Below are positions 42,101-55,290 of a DNA stretch of 64,000 nt, piece by piece (the first letter of the stretch is position 1; each line of letters starts with the position of its first letter). The stretch is from Luscinia megarhynchos (lineage: Eukaryota > Chordata > Aves > Passeriformes > Turdidae): contig CM067570.1 in assembly GCA_034336665.1 (NCBI GenBank), positions 16,289,502-16,353,501 of the forward strand, written 5' to 3'. The position numbers and the translations under genes are program-made. Below the pieces are notes generated by a model. It saw nothing but the letters and a program-made list of their open reading frames with translations. It was not told the origin of the DNA and did no database searches.

Positions 42101-42860
42101 CATAGAACGGGCATACAGGATGAGTCTATGTTTACAGAACCTGTAGACCTTACCAAAACTAAATAACAATAACCAAACAAATGCCTGAAATGTTATTGGG
42201 AAAGGAAGGGAGAAGTTGGGATTGGAGGGAAGAAAGAACATGAGACTGACGGCATCTGTGCAGAAAAGGATCAGGGATCCTGCTGAGAAAGTGGAGCGTG
42301 AGTGTGCATTTGTGGTGACAAAGGCTGTATTAGCAAGACCATTTGGAAAAGCAGTGTAGCATTGCTGCTCAGAGAAGTTGTGGGATTACCACTAAATAAC
42401 CCGCTGATTTTAAGTATGATGCTACAGAGATGCACCTTTTCTCATCATCGTATCTCCTATTTTTGGCTAGGTCTGCCTCATCCATATTTCTGCCCCTAGA
42501 GGAAAAAATAGGAACCTGAGAGTTGACTCTATCAGTTCTGTTCTTAATTTCCAGGCCATGTAACTCTAAAGATCTGATACCTAGAGAATAATTTCCTGCA
42601 AAATCTATCTCACAGAATTACAGAGAAAAAAAAACAGTAAAAGAATGTATTAGCTAAGGAAAAATGTTTTATTTCTATTTGCCTAAAATGGGAAGGAAGG
42701 GGAAAATATACATATTTCCTAATATATTATTTTTTAAAAATTGGGGAGATTGTTATAAATGTTTTAAACGATCACTCTGTGCATGAGCTCCATTTAAAAT
42801 CTGTTTAAAATTTATAAATACAGAACATGTGAAAAAGCAGTTGTGACTGTCATCTGATTT
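36200..42860. other. AT-rich non-coding DNA
   Basis: No gene is recognised. A slightly less AT-rich patch lies at about 37,680-37,900 and another at about 38,800-38,960, but neither is CpG-rich and their open frames (up to 75 codons) show no domain. A G/T tract of 30 bases lies at 41,247-41,276. The tandem repeat AAAAGATTAG occurs twice at 38,065-38,084. Confidence 0.5.
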
Positions 42861-42892
42861 AAAAAAAGAAAAAAGAAAAGAAAAAAAAGAGG
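42861..42892 (+). repeat. A-rich purine tract
   Basis: Thirty-two consecutive purines are present, mostly A with single G interruptions. It could be a degraded poly-A tract from an old retroposed copy or a simple mutation-driven A run. The sequence just upstream is not recognised as any cDNA, so I keep it as low complexity. Confidence 0.8.
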
Positions 42893-45800
42893 CCAGGGAC
42901 ATCCATGGCCTGCAGAAATGCAGATGAACAAATCAAATGAATATAACAAATCCAATGAACTGACATCTCACTAGTTGCTATTTCAGAAAAAAAAATACAG
43001 CAACCCGTTAATGAATGTTGTACTGCTGCTTTTTAGTTCTCATTGTAAGGCTAAAAAAACACCCGTCTGCCATTCTGAAACTTTAAACAGTCTTTGAACA
43101 GGAAATGTAACTAAAAGTTTGATATCCATAGCATTGGAAGACTGAAGATGTATTAGAATTATTCATTGTGTTTGGTATACTCCAGAAATGGTAACAGGCT
43201 TCTAAGTGACTCTGTGGATGGTCATCACAGAAGACAGCTTTTCCTGAATTTACTCCTCCTCACTCAGCGTTTCAGAAGCACCTCTGGGTGCCTGACATGA
43301 AAGTCATGGAAAAGGAACGGTGCTCTCCTCCACTCTCTCTCATAGGTCAGAATATGACACTTAAAGCTGCAGCATATTGCTGCAAAGACATTTCTGTTTT
43401 GTTTAGTTCAAAACAATTCAAAACTCATGATCTGAAATCTAAATGTGTTGAGAGATAAGAGAGGAAAGAAACTCAAATAAAAATAGGCATGCTGATAAAA
43501 TATATGTATAATGTTTCACTAAAAAGGCTTTCTTCCTGTTGTAAAATGAAGATAACCACGGTTTCATGGGCAGCTGGTAGCCCATATGCCAGAACTACCA
43601 GATTTGAGTAAAGGAATTTGGACTAATCTAGTAAGTGTGCTATGGGAGAAATGGGGGGAGATCCTGTAGCATTTTATTATACCGAGTGAAATGCCAAGAA
43701 ATGTAGCTATTTCGGCCTGACCTGAGCACATCACTGGCAAAAAAGGGACCCTGACCATATGAAACTTGATTTTCACCAAACCATGTACGATTTTTTCCTC
43801 TTCACTCCTTTTGTCACACACAGATTCTTTTCTTTTCTTTATCATATGTTACAGGACTTCCGTTATTTTTGCTCTTTCTGGGTTGGGGGACAGTTTGTTG
43901 TTTGTCTGCTTGTTTGTTTGTGGTTTTTGTATTCAAAATGTTAGCTTCTTTTTCCCCTTTGAAGTATAGAAATTAGGTACTTAAGACATGGCATTTGTGA
44001 ATAAATAGGTTATCTTCTTATAAAATCCAGTTTATAGCAAAAGTTTTGTGTACTAATGATTATCTTTGTGCAAATGCGTTTGGATTAAATGTTTTCTTGC
44101 TATTGCTCCTCTTCCTGAAGAAGTTCCCTTCAGCATATACCCACAAACCTGACTTCCCACTGAAGTCACCAACCTATATTATAATGTGCATAGAAAGGTA
44201 TATGCAAATCATAAAAAAACCCCTCAAAATGTCAGCATATAAAATAATAAGACAAAATGCTGTACTGAAGAAAAATTATAAACTGTGTAGATTTCTCTCT
44301 ATAGATTAATTAATATTTAATAGATGAAACTGATGTTTAATGAGTGTAAAGGAAGTTTTTTCAAAAGCAGCTTAGTCAGTCACCAAGAGATTGCACACAG
44401 CAGGCAAACTTATCACACCTTCACCACATATCTTGTGAATCATTCTCGCTTGGACACTGATATACAGCACTGTGCTGATGGAGTCTGGACCTTCATTGGT
44501 GCAGGGCAAAAAGACCTGAGCAAATCACAAAGTCTGATTTGCTGATTTGCTGAAGGTTTACCTGCTAGTACCAAAAGTACAGGTCAGATGATAGCAATGA
44601 TGGAGGAACTTGGTAAAAAATGCCTGGTTTTGGGCAGATCAATGCAAATAATGAACAGATAATGTGAATAATCCACAGAGTTCCCTTTCAAAGTGAGCCC
44701 AGGTAAAGAAGTAGTCATCATTGATACCGGCACACTGAGTATAGGCAAAGAGAGCAAAAAATATAGTAAGCATCAAGACAGAATATGGCACAAAACAGGG
44801 ATTATACCCATCTGCTGCTGTATATTAAATTAAAGAGTTGAAAAAAAAGAAACCATAATAAGTGAAGAGAAATCAAGAACTTCAGTTTTAGTTATGAGGA
44901 AGTGAAATCTCTGCACATTTCTGTGCACTAGAAATGTTTAGGATATATTTATACTGGAAACCATAAGGCCATCAAGTCTGTGTTTAATCTGCAAGCAAAT
45001 AGAAATCTAATTAGAGTCAGGTAATTCTTGGTTATCCCAATTGGAAGAAACATTTTAATGAGACAGTTAGAAACTATCATGGAAACAAATGGCACTAGTG
45101 ATTCTCTAAGCCAAGGTTCCTCTTTGGAGTGGCTGCAAATTTTAAAAAGGGCAAAGAAAAGGGCCAACAAAGCATGAGACAGTCACGTGCTAGACTTTAG
45201 AAGGGAGTCAAAGCAGCTCCCTCGGGAAGCAGGATAACTGGAAAGCCAGACAGAGAAACTATTAGCAAACTGTGTGTTATTTATTCATAAAGTATGTTCT
45301 GAAAAAGACTTTGTATTACCTGACCAGAAAATAAAGAACTCCAAAACATTCTCAACCATTAATTAACTTCTTCATGTAATCATACAAGGCCTCAAAACAC
45401 TGGCTGTCTGCTTGGGTCAGGGAGCAATAATAAAGGCTTTTGGTAAGAACTAGCTGGTTTTGAGAAATTCAGAATACCAGTTCAAAGATTTTAAAAGAAA
45501 ATTTTAATTTAAGACATTATCAAGCTTGGTAATATGAAACTCACTAAAAAGCACCTTAGTAAGTCCAATGCTATCTTAGCTGTCACGAAAAATCACACAG
45601 ATTGTTGCCAAAAGGAAAGAAAGATTAACTGAGATTTCAGGTACTACTCTATGCATCTGTGGCTGGTGAAAAAGAGGAATGCAGAAAAGGAGACAACATA
45701 GACCAGGGCTGGTTATCTCTTAAGCAGAAGGTAAAATGTAACTCATTTAAAACCAAAATAAAACCTACTCTCCTCACTAGCTCTGCTTTGTTAATAATAG

Positions 45801-46633
45801 GCCAAATTCCAAAATTAAACTTGCTTCTAGACCAGGCAAGCGATTGACTGAACAATTTCAGAAGTTGAATCCACAGTTCAAAGGGCAAGTTGCATCCAGG
45901 CTGATGCCCACCTAACAGAATTTAGTTTGTAGTCATTGCCATTAATATTCCATGAAAAAGACTAAGTGTGGAAGCCAGCTGTCATGTAGAAATATTTTCG
46001 AAAGAATTTTTTCATTAAGAAGTATGCCAAGAAGAAAACCAAGAGTCCAAACCTATTTATGAAAAAGTAATAAGAAAGACTTACGAAAATTTATTGCCTA
46101 GATCGCATCATCCTATCTTTTTAGAAATTATGTGTTTGCAAATACCTCATTCCTATACTTTGGGCAGGAATAGAGGTCCTGCAGTTCACCAGATTCTCCT
46201 TCTTGCCTTTTCAGAACATAGGCATAATATTTGTCTTTTTGCTAGTCAGCAGGAATTTTCCCTAATAATCATGACTTTTTAAAAGATTTTTTAGAGACGC
46301 CTGACACTGAGGAAAACCAACCAACACCTTAGCATACCAGATAAATTCTATAGTCTTAACACATGCCAGGTTCTCAAGCTGATTCTGATTCAGTTGTCTA
46401 TTGTTTCTCCCATGAACTTTGCTGCTGGGAACAGAGATCTGTGAGGCCTGAGAGCTGACCTTGCCAACGAAGACAGAAACAAGGACACCCTTGGTGTCAG
46501 CCTTCATCCACAGTATTAAATTGCCTTCCCCATTCATTAAGGGGAACCATTGTCTGAGGTCTTCCATCTGCTACCACAGTACCCACACAACTTTGTTCAG
46601 CTTTTTTTTGCTGCCCACATTCATTTCAGTTTC
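42893..46633. other. AT-rich non-coding DNA
   Basis: No gene is recognised. A G/T-rich tract with TTTG units lies at about 43,881-43,930. The segment at about 44,930-45,230 and the segment at about 45,570-45,900 read like old degraded sequence of moderate complexity, but I could not match either to a repeat family. Open frames are below 102 codons. Confidence 0.45.
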
Positions 46634-46657
46634 AGCTCTAGCTCTAGCTCTAGCTGT
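46634..46657 (+). repeat. (AGCTCT)n hexanucleotide repeat
   Basis: Three perfect AGCTCT units at 46,634-46,651 are followed by one AGCTGT variant. The short array lies within a 112-codon open frame that shows no other sign of being coding. It contains overlapping AGCT and CTAG palindromes. Confidence 0.85.
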
Positions 46658-49600
46658 AGTCTTCCTAATTCCATCCTTGCATGCCCAAGCAATGCTTCCA
46701 TATTCCTTGTTGATAGCCTGTCCATGTTCATGCCTAGTGTACACTGTCTCTTTGTGCTTGAGTTGCCAAGAGGAAATTATGAGAATGGTAATTTTGTGAC
46801 ATTACAAATGATCAAGAGACAATCCAAGTTTCAAGACTGTATTGATGCAAAATCTGATTAATCTGAGAATACCACCCACAGATAAAACTGAAGTACTCTG
46901 CATTATTCTTTACACTTTAATAACTCTGGGTTTCAAGCAGAAGTTCACCACTGTCTCAATGGTCTAAGACAAAGTCTTGAAATCCACTATATAAGTCAAT
47001 TATTGGGAAAACAACAAACCTGAAATTTTTGTGAGCAATCAAGAAGCACCATCTGTAATATTCTGTTAAAAGCATATTACAAGAAAAAGACTTTGAGGTA
47101 GTATGTCTAGTGTTTTGATATTCAAAAACATATGATGAACCCAAATGCCAAATCAGTTATGTAAAGAATCATGCTGTTTTATGATATGCATACACAAAAA
47201 ACATGAAATTTAAGATCATAAGAGGACAGCACTTTCAATAATTTCCAAGAACACCTTTTCTATTTAACAGCATTTAAATCTTTTAGTGCTTTTGTACTTT
47301 CCAGCAACCTATTTATATCTTTTCTATTATTCATGTAGACATTATCTGAGACATGCTTACTAGTAATGTATGCCTGCTCATCCTCAAGGATTAGCAAGAA
47401 AAAAGTTAAAAATAATAGGGAAATGGGACCTGAAGCACAGAGGAAAAATTCAAGAAGAACTGGATAAGCATAAGGTAAATGTCATTTTTCTAAATTAATC
47501 CGCCCCAAACTCCAAGTCAGTTTTTTTCTAGAAGCCCTTTACTCAACATTAGTCAAGCTGGTTTTTTGCATTATTTTTAACATTACCCTACTGCTAAACA
47601 CAGTCAGATGTCATAATTAAATAGGGATAGAGATAAGGAAGATAAAGAAATATGCTAAAATAAGTAAATTTGGTAAAATAAATAAATTTGGTAATATAAT
47701 AATTGTATATTCATTGCTCTTGCTGCCAGACCAACAATTGTAGAACTTTCAAACATCGAAAAAATATAAATAGATATTTGCTTTCAAATAAATTCAGTTT
47801 GAAAACTTATCATTTTAGACAAGAACAATTTGGTTCAAACCCCCATCTAGTGCAATCTGAATGCTGAGTGGATTTAAAGGTTCAGTCTGAGCATTACACT
47901 GGATATTATGAAGGCAGTGAGATCAGAGAGTGAAAAATTTGTACTACAGAGAAAAGGCAAAAATGGCTGGAGAAGTAATGAGCACTATGCAAGCCAGAAC
48001 CCAAGAAGTCCTCTCTTTACTTTCTATCACTTCTAGAATCTGCTTCAACATATTCTCTTTTATTTTCTACAATCCAGTGTCAAGAGCAAGAGAGCATCTT
48101 GGCAAATAGAATTTGCCTTGTTACAACTGCAGCTACTCTTTGGAAAGAACTTAAAGCTGACAACAATCACAGCTCCTTCAGGTTGCTAGTTGAAAAATCA
48201 GAGAAGTTGCAGTGGCTATACCATTCAAAGGCTAGAGGGTTTCTGAGAGACAAGAAGCGGAATGGGAAGGAGTGGCTGAGTTAGAATTGGTGGAGTCAGG
48301 GCAAAGGCAGAGCAGAAACTGAGAAACTCTTACAAGACAGGCAGAAGCAGCAGAGGATGAAAACCGGAGGATCTAGAAGGAATGGAAGTGATTCTAAGGG
48401 AAAAAGAACAAACAGAAATACCAAAGATTTACCTAGCATTGCCCAGCTTTGCTGGCAAAAAAATCCCTAAATGGAGTACCCTTCCTAAGATGCTGTGCAT
48501 ATTAACTGGTCACCAAAGGTAGGAATAGGAGTGAAAGCTGTATTTGTAATGTAACAAAATACTACTATTATAGATGAAATAGCTGCTGTCTGACATCTCT
48601 CCATAATTAACCTTTCTCATTATATTATATATCCATATTAACCTTTCATCAACTGTTTTTTCCTGTAGCGAGATATTATCCTTACATTTCTTTTAATGTA
48701 AAAGTGGCCAAAAGATTCATTATCACTGTTTATTATCATTATTCCTAATGATATGATGAAGTCTTACCCATGGCATTTTACTGCGTGTCTGCTCAAGTAG
48801 ACTGGGATTTGCAGCAAGGTCCTGTTTAGACACTGAATGAACCCAACAGTCATGTTTAATAAGTCTTATGTTCTGTCAGAAAAAAGCAGCTTATTACTAA
48901 TGAGATGTATTATGTTATTTAATACCCAAATAAAACTCTATTTCTCAAGTATGCATGCCTGGGGCACAAATCTGACAAACACTTAGGGAGGCAAAATGCT
49001 GTCCAAAGAGACAGTGATTAATAAAGACCAGTTGGGGGGGGTGTTGTTTCCACGTTCTAAAATACTGGCTTTGATATACTTATTTTTTGGAGTGACTCCA
49101 GTATAAGAAAACAGTGTAAGCATGCTAGGGAGAGCTTCAGGGAACTGAGGAATATTCAGAGTCTCTGCCTACTGGCTGAAATACTGGCATCTTGCATGGT
49201 ATGTTGCTGGAAACAAGAAGAAAGCTTTGCTTAGCTACCAAAGTGATGCCTTCAGTTTCTTTAGCTGGGGTAAAAGCATAAATAAGAATTATGTTGAACT
49301 AGCATTACATTTTGCATTCCATTTGTATAACATTTTAACCTGGCTCCATACTTTGGATATGGCCTTTACTCAAAGAGAATTTGTATCATTCAATTAACAC
49401 CAATTTTCACAAGCTACACTATGGAACAAAAATTATAATTGCCTTCATTCTCTGCTAGGTTACTGGTGGTAAAACCTAAAGCCTGGTATATACAATGGTC
49501 TTACCCATCTTTCTTGGAACACCTTGGAACAGTCATGTCTACAGAACCGATTGCCTTCAGTGGTTTTGTGACAATCATCTTGTTTTCCCTTGCTTTCTTC

Positions 49601-51690
49601 CACAAAAGTAGAAGTTCCTGCATAGCAGAAATCTCTAATTGATGCAGAGATCCAAATAGCACCTAGGGATGGATGCCTAGAGAACCGAGTTCTATGCACA
49701 GAAGATACTGTGAGTAGTTTACTTCACCTTTCCTACTTCTGCTCCATTTTTTTTAAAAGCTGACCTAAACACACCTGCCATTTGTCCAGAAAACACAGTA
49801 AAGCCCCCACCACAAAGAAGTCGGAAAACAGGAGAAATATTTTGGGAGAAATATTCAGTGGTTATAATTACTGATAATAGTTGTTTTCAGATTACTTCCA
49901 TGTAAAAGGAAAAACTCCTAGAGAAACTGAAAGAAACAGATCATATATTCTACAGCAGTATCCAAAACATTAACAAAGATAGAAAAATGCTATAATCTAC
50001 TTTAAAATGATAGGAATATGCATAATTCTCTCCTATTTAATTCATCTACAACAAATTCCACTTAAAATTTTACATGAAGGTTTGTCACTTCATGGTTTTT
50101 TCCTGTTTCCTCGTTGTTTACAAAATAATCAAATATGTTTAGTTATATTTTTAGTTATTTTGAATATTGCTGTGGTTTAGGTTTCTCCTTGAGACTGTCC
50201 TTTTCTTTTTTTTAAAGAATGCTGAATTTTAACATTCATTTACCTTGTTATCTATAATCAGTATGATTGTATTGACTGATTTAAATATTTTTATTGACAT
50301 GAAAATAATTTTAAAAAATAATTAAACCATACATTAATTTTTAAGTGGCTGGATTTTCTCTCAATGGAAAGGAAACAGAATAATTATATCTTTGCAACAT
50401 AGTTGCTATAGTCAAACATTTGGGTTATGATTTAGTACACAACACATTGTCTGTAAGTGGCTTTATAGTGGAAAAAGAGGTTTAATACTCAAGAAAGGGA
50501 ATAAAACGATCCATTATTTGGTCTGGTATTGCCCAAAACTAAGATGAAGCTGACCTTTGGACTTGGCAAAGCAGAATGGGCATTGCATAAACTCTGAGGA
50601 AAGAGTAAGGAAGAAGTTGCACCTATTTTGCTGCTTTTCATTGTTCCCAAATGAATGTATATTAATTGAGAAGTGCTGTTACATATTTCATGACATTCTG
50701 AGTACATGTTCTGAAATCCCAAGAGGCCTTGTTTAAATACAAATTAATCCTAAACTACACTTAATTAGCACTGCTAGAGTTGATTTTGCTTTTTCTGCTG
50801 TAAGGAAGAAGAAAACAATATCTCAGACTTTTGCTTTTTTCAAATGTTAAAATATATGATGGAGGTGAAGAAGTGATTTCGGAGCTGAATGACTTCCTGG
50901 CAGGAGAGAATCTGACAGGATGGCATTTTACTAATTAAGAAGAGTGCTGGACTAACCAGATGGGAAAAATACATACTGAAACTTTTTTCTTTCATTAGTT
51001 CTTTTTTTTTCCCCCACAATACAATGTAGAAATAATCAAGGACAATGAAGGGCACTCAAAGAACTGGTAAGTAAGGAAATTTGCTAGCATAAAATAAACC
51101 TACAGAAATCAGATAGTAACCAAATAACCCTGCTTTAATAAGATAAAAAAATAAGCAGGAATCAGAAGCCACTGATGAGATCAAGACATCTCTATGCTTC
51201 AGATTCATCTCTAACATAAATGCACAGTGTGATTTCTGGCAAGTCAGTCAGGACTACATCTGCACAGACATTTTATCTCCTAGATCTAGTATTTAGATAT
51301 CATCATGGTCCTTGAAAAAAAATAAATGAAGGAGTTTAAGAGATTTTCCATCTCTTTTAGAGAAAGAGGAAATTACACAAACCACCCTAATGCTAGGGAC
51401 AAAGTAAGAAATACACTTCAAAAAATCCCAACATGCTAAATAACAATAAGAAGGTTTTTCTTGGTAAATTAAGCTCAATAAAGTTACCAATGAGTGTAAA
51501 AGACTGCAAAAATTTCAAAATGAGAAAAGTCAAAATGAGATAAATAGCAATGCAGAAAAAAGATTTATTCCTGTAGTACATTTGTAGCAAGAAAAAGACA
51601 AAGGAAAGGGAGATCTGCTACTCAGTGGAGAAAAAATATTATTAGGCATTATGTCAAAAGTGTTGCTACCTTTTTTACTTTTTCTTCACT
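46658..51690. other. AT-rich non-coding DNA with small repeats
   Basis: No gene is recognised. An 18-bp unit TAAAATAAGTAAATTTGG is duplicated with one mismatch at 47,656-47,691 and partly continues to about 47,699. An eight-G run lies at 49,034-49,041. A small inverted repeat, AAGAGAT/ATCTCTT, lies near 51,338-51,358. The remaining sequence is unremarkable. Confidence 0.5.
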
Positions 51691-51699
51691 GGAAGGGTC

Positions 51700-52350
51700 A
51701 GCCTCAATCAGCTGGCTAAAATAATTAGTCTCAGAGACAAGGAGAGAGAATATAGGACAGGACAATAACTTTGAAAAAATGTTTTCAAACCAGCTGAGCT
51801 CAAACAAATTCCTTTCAGGATACATAGAGAACAGAATAAAGACATTTCAGAGTCACTAGCAACAATCTTTGAGAACTTGTGGAGAACAGATGAGATTCTA
51901 AAAGAATGAAAAAGGACAGATGCCATGTTTATCTTTAAGTGCAGAGAACAGAAGAAATCAGGAAAATACATACTGTTCTGCCTTTCCTCCTGAGAAAAAT
52001 ACAGGAGCAAATAATTGAATGAGTTTGCTTAAAAGCTTAAGTTTTTGCCCCATTTTGAGGATATAAAACAGTCAGCATGTATTTGTTGAAAGCTACGGTG
52101 GAAAGTCAGCTGGATCATGTTGTCCAGTTTGTTCATTGTACCTTGTGGAAAATGTGGTTCAACTGAAGAATAATTAGAGATTTAGAAAAAAAATCTGTAA
52201 GAAAGAACAGAAGGTCCCTTGGGAGGCTGTGAAATCTTTATCACCAATATAGATCTTCAAAACAGGCAAACATATGTTAGAAATGGTTTAGGTAAAGCTG
52301 ATGCTGCCTTTGGCAAGGATGGCATCTTCAGAGGGCTGTTCTAGGCACCA
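51700..52350 (+). mobile_element. Old CR1-like LINE, internally deleted
   Basis: Two parts of a CR1-type LINE are recognisable in the same orientation. The first, about 51,700-52,190, resembles the reverse-transcriptase coding region, with blocks such as 'gagtcactagcaacaatctt', 'gagaacttgtgg', 'ggagcaaataattgaa' and 'gtcagcatgtatttgtt'. The second, about 52,205-52,350, resembles the region just before the 3' end: 'ttgggaggctgtgaaatctt', a degraded 'gatcttcaaaacaggcaaac' and 'agaaatggtttaggta', ending near 'ggctgttctag'. In a full element about 2 kb separates these, so a large internal deletion joined them. The frame is broken by stops and indels and there is no protein product. Identification rests on remembered CR1 sequence; the boundaries are approximate. 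Confidence 0.78.
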
Positions 52351-54999
52351 GTAAAGTAGAAAATCAGTCAGTAAAGCTGATTGTCAGAAGCAGAAAAGTG
52401 GGAATGACCTACTGCCTACTGTGCCAAAAACATATAAACATTGTTTAAAGGAAACTGGAACCCAAAGATTGTTGTAGCCAAGAGAGAAATATAGTCTCTG
52501 TGATCTGTCCCAATTAGTTCATGCAAAATCTGATTCTCATCTCCAGGAGATGTGACTAGAAAGGATCCAGAACTACAGAGTATTACCCAGAGACAGCAGC
52601 TATACTTAAAACACTGCTTTTCAGCAAGCTCCACATTCTGCAAAATGTTATGCAAAGTTATGTACCAGAGGCTGTAGCAGCCTCTGTGAAGCCACTGGTA
52701 CCACAACCCTAAATTCCTTTTCTGAATCTTGTCTTTAGCTACTCTGCCATCTGTCAACAAGTAGGAAGGGATAGGTTGGATGTTATAAGTGTGTGAGAGG
52801 TGGGACTGATAGAACGATACCTTATCTGTCCATGTCCTCTGAAGAATTTGGAGAAAAAACTTGAGAACTCTTCTTTAAGTTCCAGGCCATCATGTAGGTC
52901 ACATCTTTTAAAAGAGAGGTTTAGAGACAGCTGTCAGTTTGGCTGCACTTCAGAGGATGGACAGAAAGCTAAGGCCAAGCACCAGGGAAGGAACTCCTCT
53001 GATACTTCATTTTCTTGCTCCCAAGTAACCTGACATGTATGATTTTATCTTTCCTGGTTTTATCCCCCATATTAAGAGTTGCATTTCTTTAATGTTCGCT
53101 TTGCCTGACATCCTTTTGCAATCTAACATGAAGTTGTTACTCACTGGTGCAGGAACTGATTTTTCAGTTCTGTGTAGAACTCTCCCATTTAATTTAATGC
53201 ACAATAAACTGATTGCAGTGCAATTTAAGAGCACTGGCAGGTATGTGATGACACTATGTCAATGGCCAAAACCTACTCAAATAAGAGTATTTTCAAATTA
53301 TACAAAGGCAGAAAACAATATGAGCAAAATGCCACTCTTGGTGTGTATCTACAGAAGTAAATTTGCAATTAATAAATACAAATTATTGTATAATTGTTTT
53401 TATAAGACTGTTTAGAATTATCCCCTTCTAATTCAGATCTGTGCTATAAGCCAAAATTCTCTTATATCTTTTGCTTCCAGAAAGCCAACAATAAGTGGAT
53501 ACAATGCTAGAAGAGCAGGTGTGTTTTCACTCAGAGGAAGCAGCTACAGATAGGAAAATGTCTTAGCAGCTGATGTATCAGAAGACTGAAGCTGTGCCAG
53601 ACGAAGTGAGTGTGTGTATGTGTGTATGCACATGCATTTTGCCACTAATTATGCAAAAAGGCCCAAACCCATTGATCATGTGTTTCTCTCCCTACTTCAC
53701 CAGGAATAAATCTTGAAGTGTGACAGCTCTTCCAGAAAGTCAGTCATTACCAGTGATGTAATTTCTGTATTAGAACTGACAACACACAATGAATAATACT
53801 TTTTCTTCTTTATGTTTTGTACATATATTCCCCTTTGTAATAACAAATATGATTTGCAAGAAGCTGGTCTGAACTTTAATTATCATAAACTCCTCTTAGC
53901 TTCACAGACAATGAGACTTTATTCAACCCAGCACAGTGTCAACACATGATGAGCCACACAGCACATGGCTTCAAGCTTTCTTCGTTGGGAAATGTTGGGA
54001 AAGATTTACCACAAAATTCAGCAGGCACAGCTGCTGATTTCTCTTTGGTGCATGCAGATATCAAGAAATTTTAGTTAAAACTACTTGAGCAGCCTGGCTG
54101 CTCAATGACTGCTCAATATTATTTATTTTTATTTTTATCTTGTTTTGGTTTTGTTTGCTTGTTTTTCTTTGGGATTTTGTTTTTGTTTTTTATTTACTCA
54201 GTTATAGAACTTAACTGCAATGATACATTTTAAGACTTACAGAAATACTCATCCGAGCATCTTATTTTGTCTTGCCACTCTATTTAGTCAAGCTTAGACC
54301 CACTAAACTCTCATAGGAAGACTGTAAGTAAGAACCAAGAAAAGTTCTTTGTTGAAGTCAAAAACCTTTTGCTTTATAAAAAGATTTAAAAATTAAAACG
54401 AGATGTTAGAACAACTATATATCACAAAAGAAAGATGACAGAGATGAATAAGGTTTTTTTTCACTATGCAGATAAACATAACTATTTTCCAATTTCACTA
54501 TAATATACAATCAAATAATGTTGAAGGAATGTATATCAATGCCATGTGACAGGGAAATTATGGATACAGTTTCAGTTGCGCTATCATCTTGCAAAAATAC
54601 TTAAGGAGGACTAGTGATTTTGTTAAAAGGTTACACAGGGGAAGAAGGTGATTTGTTTTTACACAGACATACCTTCTATTAAGCCTTGTGAGCAGTTAGA
54701 ATGATATGCAGCTGATCTGTTGGTCATCATAATTTAACTAGAAACAGTCAAATTATACACAGCATCTTTGACAAACCAGGCAAAACTGATAATCTTTAAT
54801 AAGCTTGCCCAAAGGTTCTATCTTTAAAATGGATATTCTCAAAATATTAAGAAATAATTCTGAATTAATTTTCCAAGATCTTTTGGAGCTTTTGCAATAG
54901 TAATGTTCCCTGTACTTCTACAGAACCCAGTCTTTTACAGGAGATTGTTTAATGTGGAGAAATTCCTACACATTTGTATCAGCATGAAGTCATTAACGT
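52351..54999. other. Non-coding DNA between two CR1 fragments
   Basis: No gene is recognised. An open frame of 126 codons at 53,035-53,415 (+) and one of 114 codons at 52,416-52,760 (-) have no domain and are probably chance. A perfect 8-bp stem with a 3-base loop (AGAGGCTG-TAG-CAGCCTCT) lies at 52,667-52,685. A T/G-rich tract lies at about 54,121-54,200. Confidence 0.5.
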
Positions 55000-55290
55000 A
55001 AGAACATATGCCACATTGGTTCAGACCCATCTTCTCTTCAGCAGTGGCTACAAATCAATGCCCTGGGAAGAATTAGAACAGGGCAAGCATATGCAATACT
55101 TCCTCAGAGTCTTCTCCCAGCTGCCAGCTATTTTCAGGTCAGAGAACTTCCTGAGATTGATGCTGCCTGTCTCTTTAGTCTCCCTCAGTGAATCTCTCAA
55201 GTATTTACTTGTCCAATCTCCCCCTGAACACCAAAATTTTCATGTCCTGAACAGTTCTGACAATAAATTCCACAGGTATACTAACACAGG
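55000..55290 (-). mobile_element. Ancient CR1 LINE 3' end
   Basis: On the plus strand the sequence starts 'aagaacatatgccacattgg' and continues with 'ttcagaccca', 'cagcagtggct', 'gaacagggcaagcatatgca', 'tctcccagctgcc' and finally 'aaattccacaggt'. These blocks, in this order, match the reverse complement of the CR1 3' region that is abundant in turtles and crocodilians, whose terminal unit reads TTCTTATG. The element therefore points left on the minus strand. About 290 bases of the 3' region survive, with many substitutions, so it is an old copy probably inherited from before the origin of birds. It is non-coding today. Confidence 0.82.

Noticed and set aside
53035..53415. 126-codon open frame
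   Set aside because: No domain, no splice context and no codon bias. A frame this long is expected a few times by chance in 64 kb on six frames.
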